Part shown: positions 45,204 through 53,347 of the stretch, in pieces | How the letters are laid out: every line of letters starts with the position of its first letter | Position numbering within the stretch: the first letter of the stretch is position 1 | Assembly: GCF_007830265.1 (NCBI RefSeq) | Contig: NZ_VLKE01000001.1 | Coordinates: forward strand, 3,720,001-3,784,000 | DNA length: 64,000 bases | Direction of reading: 5' to 3' | DNA from: Micromonospora olivasterospora | Lineage (GTDB): Bacteria; Actinomycetota; Actinomycetes; Mycobacteriales; Micromonosporaceae | Notes under the pieces: model-generated | What the model was told of the DNA's origin: nothing | Databases searched by the model: none | The model's input: the letters and a program-made list of their open reading frames with translations, nothing else | Translations under genes and position numbers: made by a program

Positions 45204-46088
45204 ATGTTCGTCGAGGCGCGCACCCGACCGGTGCTCGCCGAGGTCTGTCGTCGCCTGGGCTACTGCGGCTCTGACGCGATCCTGCTCCGGCACCACAGCA
45301 ACGCCGTCTACGCCGTTGACGACGTGGTGATCAAGATCGCCCCCGGTGATCTTGGTGTCGAACGGGTGCGCGCCGTTGTAGCTGTGGTGGACTGGCTGAC
45401 GACCCGACGGTTTCCCACGGTGGAACTTCATCCGGGCCTGGCCCAGCCATTAGAGGTGGGCGGGCACGCCGTCACGGTCTGGCAGCGCCTGGACCCAGCG
45501 CACCGTCACCCGATCACTGTCTCTGAACTCGGAACGCTTCTGCGTGACCTGCACGCCCTGCCCGCCCCGCCCATGGCGCTGCCCGCTCTGCGACCGATCC
45601 ACGGCATCGTGCGATCCGTTGCCCGATCGGAGATCCTGACCGAGAAGGAGCGAGCTCTGCTGACGGGCCAGCTCGAGGTGCTGGCTGCGGGTTGGGAGAC
45701 GATGCGGTTTCCCCGCGGTACGAGTCTGATCCAGTCCGACCCCCAGATCCGCAACGCGCTCCGGCGATTCGACGGTACGCCCGTGTTGGCTGACTGGGAT
45801 GGAGCCGCCCTCGGGCCCCGGGAGTGGGACATCGCGACGATTGCCGTTCATTGCCGCCGGTTCGCCTCTCCCGGCCCGGCGGCCTTCGCTGACTTCACCG
45901 CCGCCTACGGCTGGGATGCCACCTCCTGGCCGGGATTCGAGGAGCTGTGTCAGCTCCGCGAACTGCAGATGATCGCGACCAACGCCCGCAAGTCCCGTCC
46001 TGGAACCGAGGCTGCCGACGAAGTGCACCACCGGATCGCGGGCCTCGTCGGCGACGAGGCAGAACTCCGTCGGTGGCGGATTCTCTGA
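45204..46088 (+). CDS. aminoglycoside phosphotransferase-like kinase
   Basis: This 294-residue protein of the APH/choline-kinase fold probably phosphorylates a small molecule. The N-lobe shows HHSNAVYAVDDVVIKIA, with the ATP-binding lysine. The catalytic loop reads TSLIQSDPQIRNALRRF, where the usual HGDxxxxN appears as QSDxxxRN: the Asp and Asn are kept but the His is replaced. PVLADWDGAALGPREWDIA supplies the metal-binding Asp. SD TAGGAG precedes ATG 45204. It is coupled to the upstream HTH/TPR regulator gene. Resistance is not implied. Confidence 0.82.
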   Translation: MFVEARTRPVLAEVCRRLGYCGSDAILLRHHSNAVYAVDDVVIKIAPGDLGVERVRAVVAVVDWLTTRRFPTVELHPGLAQPLEVGGHAVTVWQRLDPAHRHPITVSELGTLLRDLHALPAPPMALPALRPIHGIVRSVARSEILTEKERALLTGQLEVLAAGWETMRFPRGTSLIQSDPQIRNALRRFDGTPVLADWDGAALGPREWDIATIAVHCRRFASPGPAAFADFTAAYGWDATSWPGFEELCQLRELQMIATNARKSRPGTEAADEVHHRIAGLVGDEAELRRWRIL

Positions 46089-46390
46089 ACCCAGCTCACC
46101 GAGCAGCCGGCGTTACCAACGCGCGAGCATCCGCGCAGCTCGGACACCATGGGGTCCACCGTGACCCGCCACGCTGGGTCTATCTCCCACCCCGCCACGA
46201 AGCGATCGTGGACCTCAGGAACACATAGGCGGAACGGTCCGGGCATCACTGAAGCCCCAGTCGCCGCCCGTGTCCCGGCCGGAGTCAACACCGGTCGAGT
46301 AACGGCCCGAGGTGTGGCGCGGTACGGATGGCGCTTCCAGGTCCGCATTTCCGCGCCCACCTCGGTGCCCTTCCGAGAAGGGGTAGGACC
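46089..46390. other. 302-bp intergenic region
   Basis: Several overlapping short frames exist but none has convincing coding character. I see no clear promoter or repeat. Confidence 0.4.
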
Positions 46391-46621
46391 ATGCCCGCAC
46401 GCAGAACGGCCTCCCGCAGGGTCCCGCGACAACCCAAAAGCCCAGGGTTCATGAGCGGTCCGATGATCGGCGGTGCGAACCGGGTCAAGATCGGCCCTGC
46501 CGGTCCGGACGCCATCGATGTCCTAGCGCGGATGCGCGCGCCCGCCACGCCCACACCGCCACCGCCCTTGACGACCACAATCCCGCCAGTCCGGGCCGTG
46601 CTCTTGGGGAGCTGGCTGTGA
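46391..46621 (+). CDS. small hypothetical protein 1
   Basis: This 76-residue basic protein starts MPARRTASRRVPRQPKSPGF, after AGGGGTAGGA. The middle GPMIGGANRVKIGPAGPDAI is followed by a Pro/Thr-rich part. No family is recognised. Its TGA overlaps the GTG of the next frame (GTGA), and that frame in turn overlaps the following gene, which supports a real three-gene chain. Confidence 0.5.
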   Translation: MPARRTASRRVPRQPKSPGFMSGPMIGGANRVKIGPAGPDAIDVLARMRAPATPTPPPPLTTTIPPVRAVLLGSWL

Positions 46622-47067
46622 CTCTGTACGTCTCCCACATCACCCAGCCCGATGCGCAATTTCCGACACCGGCCCCTGCCGCGCTTGGCTCGCCATGGCG
46701 GGAACAGACCCTGTCGACGGCTTCCCAGAGGCTGCGCCGGGCCTGGCGCCTTCTGACCGGACGCGAGGCGACCGTACCCAGCCGGGCGGCGCAATCCGAC
46801 AACCGGCATTGCCGCGCCGGTGCCCACCGGGTGACCCCAGGGAGCACCCGGCCCAGCCGGAGTCAGAGTGCGCCGGTTGATCAGCGTCCGTACCAGCACC
46901 CGGCGGCAAGATCCGCCTCGCAGCCCCGAGCGCTGGGGCCGGCTAACACTGCGGTCGAGAACAACCCGCGGTGGGCGAAGGACGCTACCGTCGCCCTGCC
47001 GATGGTGGGGCAGGCCGGTTACCCGACTGTGGCGCAGGCGTGGCGCGGGCGGGGCGGTCGGTGGTGA
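46618..47067 (+). CDS. small hypothetical protein 2
   Basis: This 149-residue frame begins MTLYVSHITQPDAQFPTPAP (GTG start). It is rich in Ala, Arg, Gln and Ser and has no recognisable domain. It overlaps both neighbours by GTGA, the main evidence that it is translated. The composition is low in acidic residues, so it could be a spurious frame. Confidence 0.42.
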   Translation: MTLYVSHITQPDAQFPTPAPAALGSPWREQTLSTASQRLRRAWRLLTGREATVPSRAAQSDNRHCRAGAHRVTPGSTRPSRSQSAPVDQRPYQHPAARSASQPRALGPANTAVENNPRWAKDATVALPMVGQAGYPTVAQAWRGRGGRW

Positions 47068-47387
47068 CCCGTACCGAACCGCCTCGCCCGCACCTGCCGA
47101 TGCGCCCGTTGTGGCGGTGCCGGGCCTGCGGCGCCGAATGGCCCTGCTCACCGGCCCGGCTTCGTCTGCTGCGCGAGTACGACGGATATCGGCTTTCCCT
47201 GGCGTTCTACCTCGTCGTGATGCTCAACGAGGCCGTGCAGGACGCGCAGCGGCTCGGGCTCTCCATCGACCTCGCCGCCTGGTACACCCGCATGGTCGCT
47301 TGGATCCGCCGCCCTGAGGTGCCGGTGGAGAATGCACCCGGAGTAACCACACCGGTCACGAGCGCCACCTGCGGCCCCTCAAGCTGA
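47064..47387 (+). CDS. small CxxC protein (conserved actinobacterial hypothetical)
   Basis: This 107-residue protein has a knuckle, WRCRACGAEWPCSPARLRLL (residues 15-34), with three cysteines, then LAFYLVVMLNEAVQDAQRLG and WYTRMVAWIRR. Similar proteins occur beside HTH regulators in Streptomyces and Micromonospora, sometimes named flavin reductase without evidence. Function is unknown. GTG 47064 overlaps the preceding stop; GTG 47061 is also possible. It ends 211 bp before the radical SAM gene. Confidence 0.65.
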   Translation: MTRTEPPRPHLPMRPLWRCRACGAEWPCSPARLRLLREYDGYRLSLAFYLVVMLNEAVQDAQRLGLSIDLAAWYTRMVAWIRRPEVPVENAPGVTTPVTSATCGPSS

Positions 47388-47598
47388 GTGGCGCCGACAC
47401 CGTGTAGCTGATGGAACCGCGCGGCGTGTGACGCCCGCGCGCGGGCTGGTTCCCGTCAGCTCGCACCGAGCAGACCGTCGCGGCCCTGTCCCGCCGCTGC
47501 CCGCGAATCCTCGCAGCTCCTTTCCTCCCGCCGCCGCCTCGGGCGGGCATTGGCGCATGTCCATGCCCGCAATCCTCTGCTTGTCACGGAGATATTCA

Positions 47599-49737
47599 AT
47601 GCGTGATCTGGCCACGTCTGTCCACGCTCGGCTGCTGTATGCGTGCGCGCATGCCACCGGTTCAATCCCCTCACGTCGCGGGCTGTTGGCGGCGGTGCCG
47701 TTGGAGGATCCGAACGCCGTGCGTGCCGCGCTGACCTCGGTGGTCGGCGAGAAGCGAACGGTGGTGGTGACCGGAACACTCGACCGTCGGCTGGTCCTCA
47801 TCCAGCAACAGTCAGGGCCGTGGACGGCGGCCGACCTGTCCGGGACGCCGCATCGCAGCCGGTTATGGCCAGCCTGGACTGCCGGCCATGTGGAGGTGGC
47901 TGACCCGGACAGCTGGCTGTCCACCGCACAAATCACCGCAGAGGGACAGCGGCGGTTGCTGCGGCCACGGTTGCTGTTGGCGTCGCTGTACCACCCGGAG
48001 CACTTTCCGCTTCCTCGGTTCCCGCTCGCGATCTCCGACCTGGCCCGGGCAGCCCGGTCCACCCTTCTCGGGCAGGTCGAGCTGATGGACATGCAACTCG
48101 GCATCGGGTTGGACGACATCGTCGACCGGGTCCGCGACGGAGTCGAGATACTCGGTGTGTCCGTGACTTTCGGCCAGCATGACCTGGCCACCCAGCTGTT
48201 GGATGCCGTTGCCGCCCTCGACCAGCCCCCACTGGTTGTCGCCGGCGGCTCGCTGACCGCCCGCAACGAGCGCATCCTCCTGGACCGGTATCCGAACATG
48301 CTCATCTGCCGAGGGGCGGGAGAACCCACTATTGCCGACGTACTGGCTCATTGGCACGGTGACCTGCGAATTGGGCAGATTCGGGGCCTCGGCTTTCGGG
48401 ACATCTCGCAGGCCCCGACCTTGATGCCGATCAACCGCTCCCGCCGGACCGCGACGGTGGCGAACCGGTCGCAGACCGACATGTGGCCGGAGCTGGATCT
48501 ACTCGATCGCACCTTCGCCCACCGAGGTGTCGCGCAACTGGAGTCGTCACGGGGCTGCACCAACTACTGCTCGTTCTGCCCCCGCGGCCACAAGGGGCAA
48601 TGGTCCGCGGCGCAACCTGATGTGCTGCCCTGGCTCCTGCGTCAGATGAGTGCGGTGTTCGACCGGCATCCGAACCTGAACAGGACGATCTACCTGGTCG
48701 ACGAGGAGTTCATCGGACGTGGCGACGACGCGGTCACCCGGGCCCTGCAGATCGCGGACACCCTCGCCCAGGCGGGCTTCAGCTGGGAGACGAGCTGCCG
48801 GGTCGACCAGGTCGTACGGCCCGACCGGGACCGCACCTGGCACCTCGAACGAGGCCACCTGTGGCGCGGCCTGGTCGACCGGAAACTGCGCCGCTGCCTG
48901 TTCGGCGTCGAGTCCGGGGTGACCTCGATCCTGGACCGCTTCCACAAGGAGACCACCAGCGAGCAGAACGCCCTGGCCATTCGCACCCTCACCGCGCTGG
49001 GAGTACCACCACGATTCACCTACATCACCTTCGACCAGCTGATGACCGCCGCCGAGCTGCGCCAGACGTACACCTTCCAGGGCCGCACCGACCTGCTGCT
49101 GCGGCCCCAGCCCGACCTGAGCGTGGCCGAGATCATCGACGGGGTGCGCGACGAGCGGTGGGTGGCCGCCCACACCACCGGGCGTCCCTTCTACACCAGC
49201 ATTAGCTACATGCTTGTCGGCATGGAATGCCTGATCGGGTCGGCCTACAGCCGCCGCGCCGAAGCGGCCGGGCTCACCGGGCAGCCGGACCCGGCGATGG
49301 GACGGGTCGAGGCCCGCTACGCCGACTGGCGCATCGGCGTGCTCGCTTACCGCTCACAGCTGTGGATCGACCGGAACTTCGCGCTGGACTACACCCTCAA
49401 GTCCTTGGAGAAGACCCTCAGCGGCGCCCCCTACGCCATGGTCCGCGACCTGCGCCGGTTGCTGAAGAACGCCGCCTACCAGTTACTCGGCACGATGCTC
49501 GACGAACTCGTCCGTACCGACCCGACCGCCGCAGACCACGGCGACCTCGATGCGCGATGCCAGGCGGCAGCCGATGTCCTTCTTGCACAGCTGCGCAGCG
49601 ACCTGGAACCGGTCGTCGCCACGGTCGGCGCGGGCCTGCCAGCGGACCGCCGGGACATCCTGCGGTACGAACACCAACGGTGGATTGCCGCCCGCAGCTG
49701 GCAGCTGATCAACGCAACCGACCCGTGCGGCACCTGA
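47599..49737 (+). CDS. B12-binding radical SAM protein
   Basis: This 712-residue enzyme has an unusual N-terminal domain (residues 1-130). A cobalamin-binding-like Rossmann region follows (LLLASLYHPEHFPLP, DGVEILGVSVTFGQHD, PPLVVAGGSLTARN, ICRGAGEPTIADVL; residues ~130-260). The radical SAM domain has SRGCTNYCSFCPRG, the CxxxCxxC cluster site, at residues ~318-331, then YLVDEEFIGRG and CLFGVESGVTSILDRFHK. B12-dependent radical SAM enzymes often methylate or rearrange unactivated carbons. The substrate cannot be told. SD ACGGAG precedes ATG 47599. It runs directly into the aldo/keto reductase gene (7 bp). Confidence 0.87.
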   Translation: MRDLATSVHARLLYACAHATGSIPSRRGLLAAVPLEDPNAVRAALTSVVGEKRTVVVTGTLDRRLVLIQQQSGPWTAADLSGTPHRSRLWPAWTAGHVEVADPDSWLSTAQITAEGQRRLLRPRLLLASLYHPEHFPLPRFPLAISDLARAARSTLLGQVELMDMQLGIGLDDIVDRVRDGVEILGVSVTFGQHDLATQLLDAVAALDQPPLVVAGGSLTARNERILLDRYPNMLICRGAGEPTIADVLAHWHGDLRIGQIRGLGFRDISQAPTLMPINRSRRTATVANRSQTDMWPELDLLDRTFAHRGVAQLESSRGCTNYCSFCPRGHKGQWSAAQPDVLPWLLRQMSAVFDRHPNLNRTIYLVDEEFIGRGDDAVTRALQIADTLAQAGFSWETSCRVDQVVRPDRDRTWHLERGHLWRGLVDRKLRRCLFGVESGVTSILDRFHKETTSEQNALAIRTLTALGVPPRFTYITFDQLMTAAELRQTYTFQGRTDLLLRPQPDLSVAEIIDGVRDERWVAAHTTGRPFYTSISYMLVGMECLIGSAYSRRAEAAGLTGQPDPAMGRVEARYADWRIGVLAYRSQLWIDRNFALDYTLKSLEKTLSGAPYAMVRDLRRLLKNAAYQLLGTMLDELVRTDPTAADHGDLDARCQAAADVLLAQLRSDLEPVVATVGAGLPADRRDILRYEHQRWIAARSWQLINATDPCGT

Positions 49738-49744
49738 ACGGACC

Positions 49745-50791
49745 ATGACCCCCGTGCCGCGCCGTTACCTGAACGGCCTCAACGCCGAAGTCTCCGCGAT
49801 CGGGGCCGGCTGCTGGACCATCGGCGGCCCCGCCACCAACCGGGGCACCCCCATCGGCTGGGACGACGTCGACCCTGACGCGGCCTTCGCCGGACTCGTT
49901 CACGCTCTCGAACGGGGCGTCACGCTCTTCGACACCGCTGACGTCTATGGCCTCGGCCGCTCCGAACGCCTTCTCGGTCAACTTCTCCGCGTCAGCGCAC
50001 GCCAAGATTTGACCATCTCCAGCAAGGTCGGCCATTTCGCCGGCACCGCCCGCCACGCCTACCACCCCGTGCAGATGCGCGCACAACTGGTCACCACCCT
50101 GGACAACCTCGGCACCGACTACATCGACATCTACTTCCTCCACAGCAGCGACTTCGGGCCGCACGACCGCTACCTGCCCGAAGCGGTCGAGCTCATGCGC
50201 ACCTGGCGTACCCAAGGCCTCATCCGCGCGGTCGGCATGCGCGCACCACACCGGTTCGCCGAAGAGTGGGCCGCCAGCGACCGGCCGCAGGCAGCCGAAA
50301 CCCGCCGCTGGCTTTACCTGTTCGACCAGGTACGCCCCGACGTACTCGCCAGCCGCTATAACCTGTTGAGCCCGCTGTACGCCGATCATGAAACCGACAT
50401 CTTCCGCTTCGCCCACCGTTACGGCGTCGGCGTCCTGATCAAACAGGTCCTCGGACAGGGCCTCTTCCTACACACAGGAACTCGCCCCGACCAGCGGCAG
50501 TTCAGCCCCTGCGACCACCGCAGCACCGACCCGGCCTTCACCCCGGACAACCGCCGGCAGCTACACGCTCGACTCGCACCCCTACGCGACCGATACGGGC
50601 ATAATCACGTCTCCATGGCGCGCGTCTGCGTGCAGTACGCCCTGCACCACGCCCCCGACGCCGCGATACTCGTTGGCTTCCGCGACGCCAGCCAGATCGA
50701 CACCATCATCGCCAGCCTCGACCACCCACTCCACGCCGACGACATCACCCAGATCCAAGGCGTGCTTCACGCCAACCCAGACACCTACTGA
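49745..50791 (+). CDS. aldo/keto reductase
   Basis: This 348-residue NADPH-dependent oxidoreductase of the AKR TIM-barrel fold has the catalytic tetrad DxxxxY...K...H: FDTADVYGLGRSE, ISSKVGHFAG, and DIYFLHSSDFG. The C-terminal LVGFRDASQIDTIIASLDHP binds the cofactor phosphate. It starts 7 bp after the radical SAM gene and is followed 13 bp later by the CYTH gene, so all three are likely one transcript. The substrate is unknown. Confidence 0.92.
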   Translation: MTPVPRRYLNGLNAEVSAIGAGCWTIGGPATNRGTPIGWDDVDPDAAFAGLVHALERGVTLFDTADVYGLGRSERLLGQLLRVSARQDLTISSKVGHFAGTARHAYHPVQMRAQLVTTLDNLGTDYIDIYFLHSSDFGPHDRYLPEAVELMRTWRTQGLIRAVGMRAPHRFAEEWAASDRPQAAETRRWLYLFDQVRPDVLASRYNLLSPLYADHETDIFRFAHRYGVGVLIKQVLGQGLFLHTGTRPDQRQFSPCDHRSTDPAFTPDNRRQLHARLAPLRDRYGHNHVSMARVCVQYALHHAPDAAILVGFRDASQIDTIIASLDHPLHADDITQIQGVLHANPDTY

Positions 50792-50804
50792 TAGGAACTA
50801 CACC

Positions 50805-51359
50805 GTGCGCTACATCGAGGTCGAGAAGAAGTACAGCCTGCCCGACGCCGAGGTTCTCAAGTCCAGGCTCGTCGAGCTCGGCGCGAAACCCGCTGAGCCC
50901 ACCCGGCAGATCGACGCCTACTACAACGCGCCGCACCGTGACTTCCTCGCTCCCGCCACGATGTCCGAGTGGCTACGCGTTCGCACAGAGGACCACGGAG
51001 CGTCGATCAACTTCAAGCGTTGGCACCCCGTTGACGCTGTGACCAAGACCCACGCCGACGAGTACGAGACCTCCGTCGGGGACGCCGAGGCCGTCCGCTT
51101 GTTGCTGGCGGCCCTCGACTTCCAACCCCTGGTCACGGTCGACAAGACTCGCCAAGCGTGGACCCTGTCCGATGTCGAGATCGTCTTCGACCATGTGGTG
51201 GGCGCCGGTGACTTCGTCGAGTTTGAGTTCAAGGGCGAGGCCGTCGATGTCGTCGATGCCACCCAACGGCTGGATGAGTTCATCGCCTCTCTCGACGTCG
51301 CACTCGGTCAGCAGGTCAACAAGGGATACCCGCACATCCTTCTCGGCCGCGACCACTGA
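50805..51359 (+). CDS. CYTH-domain protein (class IV adenylate cyclase / triphosphatase-like)
   Basis: This 184-residue protein has the CYTH signature EVEKKY (ExExK, residues 5-9) and the tunnel strands WLRVRTEDHGASINFKRW, DEYETSV and FVEFEFKGEA. Members hydrolyse triphosphates (thiamine triphosphate, tripolyphosphate) or cyclise ATP; the CyaB subgroup shows the same size and ends. GTG 50805 follows AGGAAC. Its position after the radical SAM and AKR genes is unusual for a housekeeping cyclase and suggests a role on the cluster's own nucleotide or phosphate compound. Confidence 0.85.
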   Translation: MRYIEVEKKYSLPDAEVLKSRLVELGAKPAEPTRQIDAYYNAPHRDFLAPATMSEWLRVRTEDHGASINFKRWHPVDAVTKTHADEYETSVGDAEAVRLLLAALDFQPLVTVDKTRQAWTLSDVEIVFDHVVGAGDFVEFEFKGEAVDVVDATQRLDEFIASLDVALGQQVNKGYPHILLGRDH

Positions 51360-51377
51360 CCTTCGTTGTTCATCACG

Positions 51378-51400
51378 TGTGCCCTCAGAACGGGGGCACA
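51378..51400 (+). terminator. hairpin after the CYTH gene
   Basis: TGTGCCC pairs with GGGCACA around a 9-base loop, 18 bases after the stop codon. Confidence 0.5.
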
Positions 51401-51561
51401 GATCGTGCCGTCATCCAGTGACAACCGGTGGTACCTGTAGGTTCCGCTTCTGAAGCCTCTCCTCCTTCCAGTAGGGGCTTCGGGCGGCATGCCTGGCCGG
51501 AACGTCCGCCCACCACGAGGTTCGGCCGACCGGGGCGTTGACTGTGGTCGGGGTGGTCGTG

Positions 51562-51600
51562 TCCGACGGGCCCGCTGGCTGGGACAACCGGAACGAGACG
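51562..51600 (+). promoter_or_regulatory. repeated control motif, copy 1
   Basis: GTCCGAC, seven bases, then TGGCTGGGACAACCGGAAC and GAGA. The same arrangement with one mismatch in the 19-base core occurs at 52553-52590. It lies 130 bp ahead of the HTH gene. Confidence 0.5.
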
Positions 51601-51727
51601 CAGCTCGCTGACAGGCCGGTTGAGGTCTGATGCGCGGGGGCCTCTTCGCCCTGCGCATCAACAGCCGTGCCGGTGCCCCTCTAGATGCGCCCGCGCCGAC
51701 AGCAGGCGAACAACCAGGAGAGACTTC

Positions 51728-52363
51728 GTGGCCTATCAACCGGGGCCGAATAACCTGCTCCGTGCGGCGCGGCTGGCGCGGCGGTCCCCTACAGGGTCGG
51801 GGCGGCCGATGTCGCGGCAGGAACTGGCCGACGCGGTCAACGCCCACGCCTATGAACACGCGGGGCATCGCGTCGCCGTGGACGCCCGCTACATCGGCAG
51901 GCTCGAACGCGGTGAGCATCGGTGGCCGTTCGAGCCGTACCGCACCGCGTTGCGGGAGGTGCTGGGCAAGGCGACCAACGTCGACCTCGGGTTCTTCATC
52001 ATTCATGGACATGCCAGGGACCTTGAGGTGAACCCGGAGGAGCCTGGAACAGGTGCCGACGCGCCCGTGCCCGGCGGTGACCTCGGTCGCCCGGTAGTGG
52101 CAGAGAAGGCCACCAATAAATTGGTCGGCACGGCCAGGGCGGCGACGGTACGGGTGAGCGTGAACGTCAACGCGGACGACGTCGCGGTGGTGCGTCATGA
52201 CAGCCCGGCCGGCGGCGTCACAGTCCTGGCGGGGTCTGTCGAGGTGCTCATCAAACCGTCAGATGGCGCGGTGACCAGCCTTGTGGCTCTGCCGGATGGG
52301 CTTCCCGCCGTGGCCGGCTGCCGCCAGGTGCACTGGCTTACTGATCGACGGCGGTCCCAATGA
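51728..52363 (+). CDS. XRE-like HTH regulator
   Basis: This 211-residue protein has an N-terminal HTH: NNLLRAARLARRSPTGSGRP, then SRQELADAVNAHAYEHAGHR, VAVDARYIGRLERGEHRWPF. This is a common actinobacterial form with an extended loop. The C-terminal 120 residues are a beta-rich region (VRVSVNVNADDVAVVRHD) that may bind a ligand. GTG 51728 has AGGAGAG upstream; the open frame begins earlier but lacks a SD. A motif shared with the pentapeptide gene upstream region suggests that it regulates itself and that gene. Confidence 0.78.
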   Translation: MAYQPGPNNLLRAARLARRSPTGSGRPMSRQELADAVNAHAYEHAGHRVAVDARYIGRLERGEHRWPFEPYRTALREVLGKATNVDLGFFIIHGHARDLEVNPEEPGTGADAPVPGGDLGRPVVAEKATNKLVGTARAATVRVSVNVNADDVAVVRHDSPAGGVTVLAGSVEVLIKPSDGAVTSLVALPDGLPAVAGCRQVHWLTDRRRSQ

Positions 52364-52552
52364 CGGAGCTGCAGATCGCCCGTCGGACTTGAGTGCCCGG
52401 TACCCGTCGACCCGACGCTTTCGAATTGCGAATCACGTCCAACGCGTGGCCGAGGCGCGCAGGAACCTCGGCCGACAGGCGCGTCGTGCCGGAACATCTC
52501 GCCCGTCTCGGGGTTGAGTCGACGCGGAGGTCACCTCGGGTGACGCGCCCGA

Positions 52553-52590
52553 GTCCGACAGCTGAATGGCTGGGACAACTGGAACAAGAG
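52553..52590 (+). promoter_or_regulatory. repeated control motif, copy 2
   Basis: GTCCGAC, seven bases, then TGGCTGGGACAACTGGAAC and AAGA; 18 of 19 core bases match copy 1 at 51576-51594. It lies about 85 bp before the pentapeptide gene. Confidence 0.5.
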
Positions 52591-52625
52591 GAGGTAACCC
52601 GCCGACACGCGGAAACGATCGGATA

Positions 52626-52650
52626 CGCGGGGTGGCGTGCCCACCCCGCG
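52626..52650 (+). promoter_or_regulatory. leader hairpin before the pentapeptide gene
   Basis: CGCGGGGTGG pairs perfectly with CCACCCCGCG (10 bp, 5-base loop), ending 20 bases before the ATG. It may affect translation or be the end of a short leader RNA. Confidence 0.4.
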
Positions 52651-52670
52651 CCTACACAGGTTGAGGACAC

Positions 52671-53333
52671 ATGCGCACCACCATGCTCGGCGACGTGAAG
52701 ATCCTGCTGCCGGATCTCGACCCGGACGATCTCGACAGCGTGACCGACCCGGCGGACAGTCTCGTCGAGGCCCTTGTCGAGGGCGCGCCCTGGCGCGGCA
52801 CGCGGTTCGAGGACAGCAGCGTCCGCAGCAGCCGGATCACCGGCGCGGACCTCAGCGAGAGCACCTGGGAGGCCGGAGCGATCTACGGCTGCGAGATCAG
52901 CCGCACTGACTTCTCCGGCGCGACCCTGACCGGCATCACGATCGAGCGGTGCGCCGTCACCGGTGCACGGTTCACCGGCACCAGGCTCACCGATGTCCGC
53001 CTCAAGGACGTCCTGTTCGACGGCTGCCGTTTCGACTACGCCACCTTCCAGCGCGTCACCGCTGCTGGCTCGGTCGCCTTTACCGACTGCACCCTCGCCA
53101 ATGCCACCTGGTCCTCCTGCCGGCTTCCTCGCGTAGCTCTGCGGTCATGCGACCTCGCTGGCCTGGACTTGGACTCGTGTCATCTCGACGGCGCCGACCT
53201 GCGGGGCAGCCGCCTCCAAGGGCTCAAGACACCCCTCGAGAATCTGCATGGCGTCACCCTCGGCGAGGACCAACTTCCCGACTTCACCCAGTTGACGGTC
53301 GACGCCCTGGGCCTGACTGTGCGCAACGACTGA
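52671..53333 (+). CDS. pentapeptide-repeat protein
   Basis: This 220-residue protein has a run of A(D/N)LXX-type repeats from about residue 45 to 190: WRGTRFEDSSVRSSRITGAD, LTGITIERCAVTGARFTGTR, LDSCHLDGADLRGSRLQGL. They would form a right-handed quadrilateral beta-helix, as in MfpA/Qnr proteins, which mimic DNA and bind gyrase. Many others have no known target. It is followed 14 bp later by the kinase gene and probably co-transcribed. No membrane segment is present. Confidence 0.88.
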   Translation: MRTTMLGDVKILLPDLDPDDLDSVTDPADSLVEALVEGAPWRGTRFEDSSVRSSRITGADLSESTWEAGAIYGCEISRTDFSGATLTGITIERCAVTGARFTGTRLTDVRLKDVLFDGCRFDYATFQRVTAAGSVAFTDCTLANATWSSCRLPRVALRSCDLAGLDLDSCHLDGADLRGSRLQGLKTPLENLHGVTLGEDQLPDFTQLTVDALGLTVRND

Positions 53334-53347
53334 CTGCGAGGAGCACC

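Larger units (their letters stand above)
51360..51727. other. 368-bp intergenic region with terminator and shared motif
   Basis: No gene is seen. It holds a terminator-like hairpin (51378-51400), a second weaker stem at about 51452-51481, and a motif block at 51560-51600 that is repeated upstream of the pentapeptide gene. Confidence 0.55.
52364..52670. other. 307-bp intergenic region with shared motif and hairpin
   Basis: No gene is supported. It contains copy 2 of the control motif (52553-52590) and a perfect hairpin (52626-52650) just ahead of the pentapeptide gene. Confidence 0.5.

Noticed and set aside
45950..46432. Minus-strand frame with plausible-looking segment VHDRFVAGWEIDPAWRV
   Set aside because: Its 3' part is antisense to the phosphotransferase gene and it has no SD; coding character is not convincing.
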